64,000 bases of DNA from Nicotiana tabacum. Taxonomy: Eukaryota; Streptophyta; Magnoliopsida; Solanales; Solanaceae. The notes under the pieces are model-generated. The model was not told where the DNA came from and ran no database searches. It saw only the letters and a list, made by a program, of their open reading frames with translations. The position numbers were made by a program, and so were the translations under genes. Below are positions 33,165 to 43,807 of this stretch, piece by piece. The first letter of the stretch is position 1, and each line of letters opens with the position of its first letter. The stretch covers positions 188,655,948 to 188,719,947 of the forward strand of contig NC_134082.1 of assembly GCF_000715075.1 (NCBI RefSeq). The letters are read 5' to 3'.

Positions 33165-34790
33165 CCCTTGTTCTCCAGGTGGGCGCCTGACTTCTGTTGC
33201 TTCAATTGTATTCCCTTATTCTCTAGGTGGGCGCCTGATTTCTTCTTCAATTCTTCATCCTCATTCTCCAGGTGGACGCCTGATTTCTTTTTTTCAATTC
33301 TTCATCCTCATTCTCCAGGTGGACGCCTGATTTCTTCTTCAATTCTTCATCCTCATTCTCCAGGTGGACGCCTGATTTTTACTTTAATTCTTCATCCTCA
33401 TTCTCCAGGTGGATGCCTGATTTCTTTTTAATTTTTCATCCCCATTCTCCAGGTGGATGCCTGACTTCTTTTTTATCTCTCATCCTCATTCTCCAGGTGG
33501 ACGCCTGATTTCTTCTTTATCTCTTCATCCTCATTCTTCAGGTGGACGCCTGATTTCTTCTTCAATGTTTCATCCTCATTCTCCAGGTGGACGCCTGATT
33601 TCTTCTTTAATTTTTCATCCTCATTCTCCAGGTGGACGCCTGATTTCTTCTTCAATTTTTCATCCTCATTCTCCAGGTGGACGCCTGACTTCTTCTTAAA
33701 TTCTTCATCCTCATTCTCCAGGTGGACGCCTGACTTCTTCTTTAATCTTTCATCCTCATTCTCCAGGTGGACGTCTGACTTCTTCTTAAATTTTTTCATC
33801 CTCATTCTCCAGGTGGACGCCTGATTTCTTCTTCAATTCTTTATCCTCATTCTCCAGGTGGACACCTGACTTCTTCTTAAATTCTTCATCCTCATTCTCC
33901 AGGTGGACGCCTGACTTCTTCTTAAATTTTTCATCCTCATTCTCCAGGTGGACGCCTGACTTCTTTAATCTTTCATCCTCATTCTCCAGGTGGACGCCTG
34001 ATTTCTTCTTTAAATTTTTCATCCTCATTCTCCAGGTGGACGCCTGATTTCTTCTTAAATTCTTCATCCTCATTCTCCAGGTGGACGCCTGACTTCTTCT
34101 TAAATTTTTCATCCTCATTCTCCAGGTGGACGCCTGACTTCTTTAATCTTTCATCCTCATTCTCCAGGTGGACGCCTGACTTCTTTTTAAATTTTTCATC
34201 CTCATTCTCCAGGTGGACGCCTGATTTCTTCTTCAATTCTTCATCCTCATTCTCCAGGTGGACGCCTGACTTCTTCTTAAATTCTTCATCCTCATTCTCC
34301 AGGTGGACGCCTGACTTCTTCTTAAATTTTTCATCCTCATTCTCCAGGTGGACGCCTGACTTCTTTAATCTTTCATCCTCATTCTCCAGGTGGACGCCTG
34401 ATTTCTTCTTTAATTTTTCATCCTCATTCTCCAGGTGGACGCCTGATTTCTTCTTTATCTCTTCATCCTCATTCTCCAGGTGGACGCCTGACTTCTTCTT
34501 AAATTTTTTCATCCTCATTCTCCAGGTGGACGCCTGATTTCTTCTTCAATTCTTCATCCTCATTCTCCAGGTGGACGCCTGACTTCTTCTTAAATTCTTC
34601 ATCCTCATTCTCTAGGTGGACGCCTGACTTCTTCTTAAATTTTTCATCCTCATTCTCCAGGTGGACGCCTGACTTCTTTTTAAATTTTTTCATCTTCATT
34701 CTCCAGGTGGATGCCTGACTTCTTCTTCAATTTTTCATCCTCATTCTCCAGGTGGACGCCTGACTTCTTCTTAAATTCTTCACCGGGTGT
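33165..34790 (-). repeat. 45 bp minisatellite in the TE-G 3' region
   Basis: About 36 units with consensus parts CATCCTCATTCTCCAGG, TGGACGCCTGA and TTCTTCTTAAATT. Most units are 45 bp and some 42 or 46. Because 45 is a multiple of three, long frames open on both strands. The sense-strand frame repeats KKSGVHLENEDE, in ORFs of 110, 110, 179 and 66 codons separated by one-base slips. Tandem repeats at this position are known in Tat/Ogre elements. I do not call a protein. Confidence 0.95.
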
Positions 34791-35525
34791 TTCTTGACAC
34801 AAATGTTATTTTTGCCCCTGTTTCAAATCAAAGAAAACTTTGTTAGTTTAAAATAGGGTGGTTAACTGGGGCATTCTTGCCGACGGTGGGGCTTCTCTTC
34901 GTCTTGTTTTATTGTCTTTGAATGGTTGAAAACACTGTTCTGCCCTTGTAATTGATCTTTAACTATAGGATCCCCAACTATATGTTTTCCTTCAAACCTT
35001 TTTAACCGCAATCATATGTCTCTCCTGACATTGTTGATCCACTTTTGATTCCACTTTTCTTCCACCCATATCTTATTTTTTATCCTATTACCTACTGCCC
35101 ATCATGGCCGTATTTTTGTCCTATGCAATCTTGAATCTTGCTAGTATACCTTGACATTCCTTCTTATTTGTTTGGAATAAAACTCATCTCAAAAACTTTA
35201 GAAGAGTAAGATTATCAGTGACGAAAATATGATGATTTCGAAAATCTAGAATGAAAAGAAAAATCCAAATTTGGATGACTGTTGGAGAAAAAATAAAGGA
35301 CTTATCTGATTGGAGTCACTGGCACCAATGATCATGGTATGCATTTTGGATTAATCAACCCAGTCTTTTAATCAATCTCCTTTCAATTGTCTCATTTTGT
35401 TTTCCCAAAATTTCCATAATCCAACTTCATCTTTTCATTTTACAGACCTGTTTGACTTGCAATATCTTAAAGAGTTTTCACCGACAAACCTTCCTCATTT
35501 GTTCATTTCTTAATCCCTTTTTTGC

Positions 35526-35628
35526 CTTATGGTGCCTGCGAAGGTTTTCACCAATAAGACTCTCTCATTTTACTTTCTCTCAACTTCCGTCGTCTTATGG
35601 TGCCCGTGTGGGTTTTCACCTATAAGAC
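35526..35628 (-). repeat. Two bulged hairpins in the TE-G 3' region
   Basis: Hairpin 1 pairs CTTATGGTG (35526-35534) with CACC-A-ATAAG (35549-35558). Hairpin 2 pairs GTCTTATGGTG (35592-35602) with CACC-T-ATAAGAC (35617-35628), giving 11 pairs around one bulged base. Each is followed by TCTCTCATTTT. A third, decayed unit lies near 35465-35500. TE-E has the same architecture on its own sense strand. Confidence 0.65.
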
Positions 35629-35925
35629 TCTCTCATTTTCTCTTTCTTTTCTTGTTTGTACCAAAGTGTTATGAACCATCTTTATTTGCTTGACTCAGCA
35701 TTTTTCTAAGATTGATCGAAAGGTCTTTTTGGTATGTGGTTGGAAATGGAAAGGTATCAAAAAAAAGGTTAAACAGCTTTGATATGGGTTTAAAATTACA
35801 ACTCTTGGAATCTTTTCCTTATTTCCAATACAATTCTTGCCCCAGTTTCTTGATTGGGGTCTCTTAATGTTTCTTTTTGTGCACATTATGCATATTGTGC
35901 ACCCTATGACCGAGCCGTGAGGCGC

Positions 35926-35962
35926 CTACATATCCTTCTTTGAGGAATCTGGTCAAACATAG
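35926..35962 (-). repeat. CTACRTATC hairpin, copy 2
   Basis: CTACATATCC at 35926-35935 and AGGAATCTGGTCAAACATAG to 35962. The inner stem TCCT/AGGA is intact. The outer stem keeps only CTA/TAG, consistent with loss of two CpG sites. Confidence 0.5.
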
Positions 35963-36169
35963 TTCACTAAATAATAGTGATTTTCTTTTTTTTTTTTTTT
36001 TTATTATTATTATTATTTCATATTTGATTTTCATTGATTCCAAGAGAGGGTAGGAAAGAAACAAATATGGCTCAAAGGGGAAGCAAAGGGTATAGTGTTT
36101 GGATAGCAGAATAAATTGCCTTTGTCATTCCAATCTTCGAAATAATGCTAAATACAAACATTCAAAAAG

Positions 36170-39100
36170 TTATGCATAATATCTCTTTACCGCGTCAGAA
36201 TTGATAGCCATGTCTATGCATTTGCCTTCAATATCTGTTAAGCATAGTGCACCATTCGATAATACTCTGGTCACAATGAATGGTCCTTGCCAATTCGGGG
36301 CAAATTTGCCTTTTGCCTCAACCTGATGTGGAAGAATACGTTTCAGCACATGTTGACCCACTTCAAACTTCCGTGGACGCACCTTTTTGTTGTATGCTCT
36401 TGCTATTCTTCTTTGATACAATTGACCATGACATACTGCGGCAAATCGTTTTTCATCAATCAAGTTTAACTGTTCCAGACGGGTTTTGACCCATTCATCA
36501 TCATCAATCTTTGCTTCGGCGATGATCCGAAGGGAAGGAATCTCAACTTCTACAGGAATTACTGCCTCAGTGCCATATACCAACAAATAAGGAGTTGCTC
36601 CTACTGAAGTGTGAACAGTGGTGCGATATCCCAATAACGCAAATGGTAGTTTTTCGTGCCATTGTCTTGAACCTTCTACCATTTTCCGAAGTATCTTCTT
36701 TATGTTTTTGTTGGCTGCCTCGACTGCTCCATTCGCCTTGGGCCGATATGGGGTAGAGTTGCGATGTGTAATCTTAAACTATTGACATATTTCCTTCATT
36801 AAGTTACTTTTAAGATTAGCACCGCTATCTGTGATGATCACCTTTGGGATTCCGAATCGACATATGATATTTGAGTGGACAAAATCGACCACAGCTTTCT
36901 TGGTTACTGATTTGAATGTTTTGGCCTTAACCCATTTGGTAAAATAATCAATGGATACCAGAATGAACCTGTGCCCATTGGATGCTGCCGGCTCAATTGG
37001 TCCAATCACATCCATGCCCCAGGCAACGAAGGGCCATGGTGCCGACATTGTGTGCAACTCGGATGGTGGAGAATGAATCAAATCTCCGTGTATCTGGCAT
37101 TGATGACACTTGCGCAGAAAACTGATACAATCTCGCTCCATGGTAAGCCAATAATAACCAGCTCGGAGGATTTTCTTTGCCAACACATATCCGCTCATGT
37201 GGGGTCCGCAAACTCCTGAATGTACTTCAGACATGATAGTTGTAGCTTGTCTGGCATCTATGCATCTTAATAATCCAAGATTTGGTGTTCTTTTATACAA
37301 AACTCCTCCGCTTAAGAAGAATCCATTTGCCAATCGCCTAATGGTCCTCTTTTGATCTCCTGTGGCTTGTGCGGGATATATCCCCATCCTGATATACTCC
37401 TTGATGTCGTGGAACCATGGTTCACCATCAAATTCTTCTTCAACCATATTGCAATAAGCGTGCTGATCGTGGACTTGAATATGTAGTGGATCCACATAAG
37501 CTTTGTCTGGATGGTGCAACATTGATGTCAAGGTAGCCAATGCATCGGCAACCTCATTATGGATCCTTGGAATATGCCGGAACTCCACGGATTGAAACCG
37601 CTGACAAAGATCATGTAGACATTGTCGGTATGGTATGAGCTTCAAATCTCGGGTTTCCCATTCTCCTTGAATTTGATGTACCAGAAGATCCGAATCTCCC
37701 ATGACTAAGATTTCTTGGATACCCATGTCTGCGGCTAGCCTTAACCCCAAAATACAAGCTTCATATTCAGCCATATTATTGGTGCAATAAAATCGTAGTT
37801 GAGCCGTAACAGGATAGTGGTGCCCTGTTTCAGAAATGATTACAGCTCCTATCCCGACTCCTTTCATGTTAGCGGCCCCATCAAAGAAGAGTTTCCAACC
37901 AGGTTTTTTAATTTGCTCCATCTCATCGATATGCATTGTTTCTTCATCGGGAAAATAGGTTTTCAATGGCTCGTACTCCTCATCGACCGGGTTTTCGGCT
38001 AAATGATCAGCCAGTGCTTGGTCTTTCATTGCAGTTCGAGTCACATAGATGATGTCGAATTCTGTGAGCAATATCTGCCACTTTGCAAGTCTTCCCGTTT
38101 GCATAGGCTTTTGAAAAATATATTTCAACGGATCCAAACGCGAAATGAGGTAAGTAGTGTAGGACGACAAATAGTGTTTCAACTTTTGAGCTACCCAAGT
38201 TAGGGCGCAACATGTCTTTTCCAGATGAGTATACTTAACCTCATAAGCTGTGAATTTCTTGCTAAGGTAGTAGATGGCCTGTTCTTTCCTGCCGGTGAGG
38301 TCATGTTGCCCCAATACACAACCAAATGAATTTTCCAAGACCGTCAAGTAAAGAATCAGAGGTCTTCCTGGCTCCGGCGGGACCAGCACGGGTGGGTTCG
38401 ACAAGTATCCTTTTATCTTATCAAACGCTTCTTGACACTCATTGGTCCATTTGATCGCAACATCCTTTTTCAACAATTTGAAAATAGGCTCACAGGTTGT
38501 TGTGAACTGAGCAATAAACCTGCTGATGTAATTCAACCTCCCCAACAAACTCATTACTTCAGTTTTGTTCCTTAGAGGTGGCAATTCTTGGATGGCTTTG
38601 ATTTTTGATGGGTCTAGTTCGATGCCTCGCCGACTGACTATGAATCCCAGCAACTTTCCAGATGGAACTCCTAATGCGCATTTGGCAGGGTTAAGCTTGA
38701 GGTTGTACCTGCGAAGTCTTAAGAAGAATTTCCTCAAATCCCCAACGTGGTCGGCCTGATGCTTTGATTTTATGATCACATCGTCCACGTATACCTCAAT
38801 CTCCTTGTGTATCATATCATGAAACACTGTGGTCATTGCTCTCATGTAGGTTGCTCCGGTGTTCTTCAAACCGAATGGCATTACCCGGTAGCAATAAGTT
38901 CCCCATGGTGTGATGAATGCCGTCTTTTCTACATCTTCTTCATCCATTAGAATTTGATGATACCCGGCATAACAATCCACGAAAGATCCTATATCATGCT
39001 TGGCACAATTATCGATCAAAATATGGATATTGGGTAATGGGAAGTTATCCTTCGGACTTGCTTTGTTGAGATTGCGGTAGTCCACGCATACTCTAATTTT

Positions 39101-39647
39101 GCCGTCTTTCTTTGGTACAGGAACGATATTAGCTAACCAAACAGGATATCGAGTGACTCGAATGACCTTTGCTTCCAACTTTTTGGTAATTTCTTCCTTA
39201 ATTCTCACACTCATATCAGGCTTGAATTTTCTCAGCCTCTGCTTGACAGGAGGCACCGTTGGATCGGTAGGCAATTTGTGAACCACTAAATCAGTGCTCA
39301 AGCCCGGCATATCGTCATATGACCATGCAAAAACATCTTTGAATTCTATGAGTGCTTTGATTAACTCTTCTCGGATCTTTGGTTCGAGATGGACACTTAT
39401 TTTAGTTTCCCGGATATTATTTGTGTCCCCTATGTTGATGTCTTCGGTATCACTCAGGTTAGGTTTGGTTTTTTCCTCAAAGTGAATTAACTCTTTACTA
39501 ATCTCTTCAAAAACCTCATCTTCATCATATTCTGATTCATAATCACAATATATTTCTTGAATTATTATTTCAGAACCAGATTGATTTTTAAGACTGGGCT
39601 GAGGATTCCTCATGCATGCCATATCACTAGAGCCAACGTAAAAAGAA
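36170..39647 (-). pseudogene. pol: TE-G pol exon 2: RT, RNase H, second RNase H, integrase
   Basis: One frame of about 1150 codons with a single TAG at 36779-36781. Counting from Met at 39622: RT at about 120-330 (VCVDYRNLNKASPKDNFPLP; catalytic YVDD at 38780-38791), RNase H at about 400-540 (LILYLTVLENSFGCVLGQ), a second RNase H at about 560-700 (FFDGAANMKGVGIGAV, YEACILGLRLAADMG), which is diagnostic of the Tat/Ogre lineage, then integrase with zinc finger (HSGVCGPHMSG, CHQCQIHG) and core (WGMDVIGPI, IITDSGANL). After the stop the frame holds the catalytic Glu region and the C-terminus (GATPYLLVYGTEAVIPVEVE, FEVGQHVLKR, WQGPFIVTRV). The true upstream boundary is the predicted splice acceptor, so Met at 39622 is not a start. 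Confidence 0.93.
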
Positions 39648-39828
39648 CTGTACAGAAAAAGAAAAAGAAAAGAAAACTATCAGGAATGATAATGAAAAAG
39701 GAAACTGTATTTTATTGGATGATGAAAGATAACAGGGTTTGCACACTTCAAACAAACTGTAAGATAAGCATTGGGATTACAACCCTCAGGTAACCCAAAC
39801 AAACTGAACGAAAATCAAAATAAATTAC
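39648..39828 (-). other. Predicted intron between protease/G-patch and RT in TE-G
   Basis: On the - strand the donor is TTG|GTAATTTATTTT and the acceptor is a long pyrimidine run ending TTCTGTACAG|TTC. Removing 181 nt deletes the stop that ends the upstream frame (TGG TAA at the donor) and joins both frames in phase, reading KESC then SFYVGSSDMACMRN. An intron at this position is a published property of Ogre elements. The exact sites are my inference. Confidence 0.75.
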
Positions 39829-41626
39829 CAAGACTCCTTTCGAATGGGGAGAGGAGTGGCTTTCCAATTATTAAGCTTTGTTTTTGGCCCAACGAATTGA
39901 ACCTCTGCGTTGCTACAACCTTCCATGCTTTCCACCATATTCACATCGTCAAACAATTTCTCGAATCTTTTAATTAATTCCTCCTCAGGATTGACCAAGG
40001 ATTTAGGAATTGTTGTTATCGGGCGATTTTTAGCACCGGTCTTGACAAAAGATTTTGATAGATGTGGGACTGGTTTTTGAAGAACCCATGCCTTTTGTTT
40101 CAGCTTTCTGGCCTTTCTCACGTCGGTGACGGTGGGTATGAACCCCAAACCGAATGTTCCCCAGTTCTCGGGGAGAGATACTGGTTGTATAATTCCTTGC
40201 AAAGATGAGCCCAGACCTTTGCCGGGTATAAAACCATTTTTTAACATTTCATAGGCTACCATGACTGATGCAGAGGTTATCTTTGGATTCGGAAGGTACT
40301 TCCCCTCTGGAATTTTCTCTACCGACACTGTATCGGACACTTGGTATACCCATGGTCCCTGGTCATTTTCTATTCCCTCGACCGGTACAATGGCACTGCT
40401 GTGAGCATTTAAACTTTCTTCCCCATGCACAACTATTTCTTGATGATCCCATTCAAACTTGACCGCCTGGTGTAGTGTTGACGGGACTGCTTTAGCAGCA
40501 TGGATCCATGGTCGACCCAACAACAAGTTATAAGAAACAGTTATGTCCAGTACTTGAAACTCTATTGTGAATTCAACTGTCCTATTGTCAGTTCCAACAC
40601 TATGTCGCCAAATGAATCTCTGCTTCCACCGTCAAACCCCCGTACGCAAATACTATTCTTTTGGATCCTCTCCTCTTTGATTCTCAATTTGCTTAAAGTA
40701 GAGAGAGGGCAGATGTTTGCATTTGACCCATTGTCAACCAATACCCGGGTTACTACGGAGTATTCACATTTCACGGTGAGGTAAAGAGCTCTGTTATGCT
40801 CAGTCCCTTCCACAGGCAATTCATCATCAGAAAATGTAATTCTGTTCGCCTCAAAGATTCTGTTGGCTATTCTTTCCAAATGATTTACAGAGATTTTATC
40901 AGGAACGTGAGCCTCGTTCAAGATTTTCATCAAAGCCAGACGGTGCTCCTCTGAATGGATCAGTAATGACAACAATGAAATTTGAGCGGGTGTCTTCTTC
41001 AATTGATCCACAACAGAATAGTCATGGAGTTTCATTTTTCTTAAAAACTCTTCCGCTTCTTCTTCCGTCACAGCTCTCTTTATTGGTGTTGGATTATTTT
41101 TAGTTTTTCTTAACTCTTCGGGAGTAAAACATCTTCCCGAACGAGTCAAACCTTGCACCTCACAGACTTCTTCCTTGACTTCTTTTCCCTTGTACATTAT
41201 AGTCACCCATTCATAGTTCCATGGAATAGCTTTGTTGTTGATCACTGGTAGCTGGGTTACAGGTTTGATAATAACCCGATCTATACGGGCTCCTTCCACG
41301 ACTACAATGGGTTTGCTGGCAACCCCTGGTACTATCACTTTCAACCTTTCTTGCTTTGTGGCAACTTTGCTCGAATACCCCTTCTCGACTACCACAGATG
41401 GTTCATCACTATTTCTATTTTGCTTAGGTACCGGCTTCTCCTTTGTTAACTGCTTATCTGGCTTGGATTCATGAGACCTGATCATCATGACAGTTTGTGA
41501 CGGCTTCTTTGTCTCCCCATTAGCTTGTACGATTTCTATCATATTGGCCTCCTGATGGGCTGACATTGGATTTCTGTTGATATTGGGAGCTTTCGGGGGT
41601 TTGAACCTCGATTTTATTAGTATCAA
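39829..41626 (-). pseudogene. pro: TE-G protease and G-patch-like segment
   Basis: Two open stretches, 41626-40562 and 40526-39829, are in different frames, with a slip near 40570. The first has a long linker, then the retropepsin motif VTRVLVDNGSNANICPLSTL (catalytic Asp in DNGS, usual for Tat/Ogre) and FGDIVLELTIG. The second begins at the end of protease (LLGRPWIHAAKAVPSTLHQA) and continues with YEMLKNGFIPGKGLGSSLQG, which resembles a G-patch. Retropepsin processes the polyprotein. The frame change at a G5 run (41595-41599) separates it from gag; in an intact element gag-pro should be continuous. It ends at the predicted splice donor. Confidence 0.85.
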
Positions 41627-43294
41627 TCAGCTCTTGTATTGCATTTTTTAAATGACAGCATTTTTCCGTATCATGGCCTGGTGTACCGGAACAATACTCA
41701 CAGTTAATGGTATAGTCCAGATTCTTTGGAGGAGGATTGGGTAGCTTGGATTGTATTGGTCTTAGCATGTCCAGCTGTCTCAGCCTGTGGAACAGACTAG
41801 TGTAAGACTCCCCCAATGGAGTGTAGGTCTTATTTTTCTGTTCCCTTTCTCCCCTGAATGCTGGCCTAGGCCTGAAACCTGGTCCGGGATAGGCTCGTGG
41901 GTAAGTACCTGGTATGGCAGGAGCACGCCAATTAGCGTGAACAGGTGGCTGATTGTATGCTTGCGCATGGTTAATGGAAAAATGGGGTTCCGAAGGGTGA
42001 TAGTAGTGTTGGGATGAATTGTGGTGGTAAGTTGATTGGCGAGGTCGTTGTTGATTATAGTAAGGCGGTGAACCTCTGGGTCCCGACCAAATTCCTGAAT
42101 CAACTACCGCTGCTTCCTCCCTCTTCTTTCTTCCGATTCCTCCTACCCCGCCTTGAATAGCTTGAGTAGTTGCCTTAATTGCTGAATAGCTCATGATTTT
42201 ATTTGTCTTGAGGCCTTCTTCCACCATACCTCCCATCTTCACTACTTCGTTGAATGATTTCCCTACTGCTGAAACCAAATGGGCATAGTAAGTTGGTTCC
42301 AAGGCTTGGAGGAAGTAGTCTACCATTTCACTCTCCTTCATAGGAGGATCCACTCTTGCTGCATGTTCTCTCCACCGGAAGCCATACTCTCTGAAACTTT
42401 CATTGTGTTTCTTCTCAAATTTTGTCAAAGATAGTCGATCTGGGATGATTTCCAGATTGTATTGGAAATGGTATGCGAATGCCTGTGCCAGGTCATCCCA
42501 GGTATACCATCTCCCATGGTCCTGGCGTGTATACCACTCCAAAGCTGATCCGCTTAAACTTTGACTGAAGTAAGCCATCAATAATTCGTCCTTTCCCCCA
42601 GCTCCTCGCATCTTGCTGCAGAAACCCCTTAAGTGGGCTACTGGGTCGCCGTACCCATTGTATAGGTCAAATTTAGGCATCTTGAAGCCAACTGGTAATT
42701 GTACATTTGGGAACAAGCACAAATCCTTGTATGCTACACTGACTTGCCCACCTAATCCTCGCATGTCTCGGAACGATTGTTCTAGACTTTTGACCTTCCT
42801 GAACATCTCTTCTTGTTCAGCATTTTTGGCTGGCTTGTCAATTTCGGTTGGGAGGTCAAAACGAGGAGTAGTTGAATGGATTTCGGAGGCTTTGAGGGTG
42901 GGCTCCGGGGGTAATATTGGTTGTCCTGGGCCTGGAATGTAGGCTCACTAGGAGATTTGTGGAGTGTAGTTGTGGGAAGTGCCACAAAGACGGGAGTTAC
43001 AGGTGGAGGAAAGTATGAAACTGGTTTAGGAGGGGGAGACTGCGGTGTCTGAGAGGTGGTGCCTCGGTAGTGTTGGTAAATGGGGAAATTTGGGGATAAT
43101 TCAGTGGTAAGATTATCCTGAGTTTGGGCCATTGATGGAGCAGGGTTAGTTGGGTAAGATGGGGGTAACTGCCCTGTAGACCAGGCCTGGTACATCTCAG
43201 TCATTTACTGCTTGAGTTTAAACATCTCTTCTTTCATTTTCCCGACATCCATCTCCTCTAGCTCAATACCTGTGTCAACATCTGGGATAGACAT
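41595..43294 (-). pseudogene. gag: TE-G gag
   Basis: Gag forms the virus-like particle. A likely start is ATG at 43294 (MSIPDVDTGIELEEMDVG). A TAA at 43205-43207 and a frameshift near 42870-42905 break the N-terminal part. The frame is then open from 42806: MPKFDLYNGYGDPVAHLRGF, YFSQSLSGSALEWYTRQD, NESFREYGFRWREHAARVDP (retrotransposon gag domain, about residues 40-210), a P/Y/Q-rich linker, and a zinc-knuckle-like CEYCSGTPGHDTEKC near 41690, spaced CX2CX5HX4C instead of the usual CX2CX4HX4C. The frame slips into protease at the G5 run. Confidence 0.88.
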
Positions 43295-43807
43295 ACTTTC
43301 GGGTATTGGTCCTTTTGATCTCGTGTGATAATGATAATATGTCAGTATACTCTTTAGAGAAACTAACTGCTTGAATTCTGGAAATGAACAAACTTGTTAG
43401 TTTTGAGAGTTTAACACATATATAATTACACGTTGAGATGCAATGCTCCTAGACAAATATCCCCTTTCTATTATGCATTTGCTCGGCTGCTTGTGTCGTC
43501 CCAGCTTTCTTGAAATTTTTATTGTTACTCACTTTTATTTTATTTATTATATTCCTTATTGTGGTGGTCGAATCTTATAAAGATTGCCTACGTATCATGC
43601 CCCCGTATGAATCAGACCTTGCGTAGTTCGGTCATAAGGCAAACACTTTTATTCATTATACAAAGATGGAACAGACATTACATTTAAAAACCTTATAAGA
43701 AAATAGTTTGAAACACACACACTTAAATCAAAATAAAAGATACAACTCTTAACATCTCACAACATGCCCCACTTTCCACTTTTGTTGTCAATCATTGGAT
43801 TATCTGC
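43295..43807 (-). other. TE-G spacer between ORF1 and gag
   Basis: No gene. The third CTACRTATC hairpin lies at 43588-43626. The region is otherwise AT-rich and unremarkable. Confidence 0.6.
43588..43626 (-). repeat. CTACRTATC hairpin, copy 3
   Basis: CTACG (43588-43592) pairs with CGTAG (43622-43626). The inner stem is CAT/ATG (43596-43598 with 43607-43609) around a C-rich loop. The single-stranded GTATC and GAATCAGACC flanks match the other two copies. Confidence 0.55.

Larger units (their letters stand above)
34791..36169 (-). other. TE-G region between minisatellite and integrase
   Basis: No gene is supported. It contains two bulged hairpins (35526-35558 and 35592-35628), a 24 nt near-palindrome (35879-35902), the second CTACRTATC hairpin (35926-35962) and a poly-T/ATT microsatellite at 35980-36017. 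Confidence 0.6.

Noticed and set aside
33473..34699. Minus-strand ORFs encoding repeated ENEDE peptides
   Set aside because: They follow from a 45 bp period that keeps all frames open. The + strand is open too, and one-base slips break the frame.
33165..34790. CRISPR-like regular repeats
   Set aside because: Units are directly adjacent with no unique spacers, in a plant retroelement.
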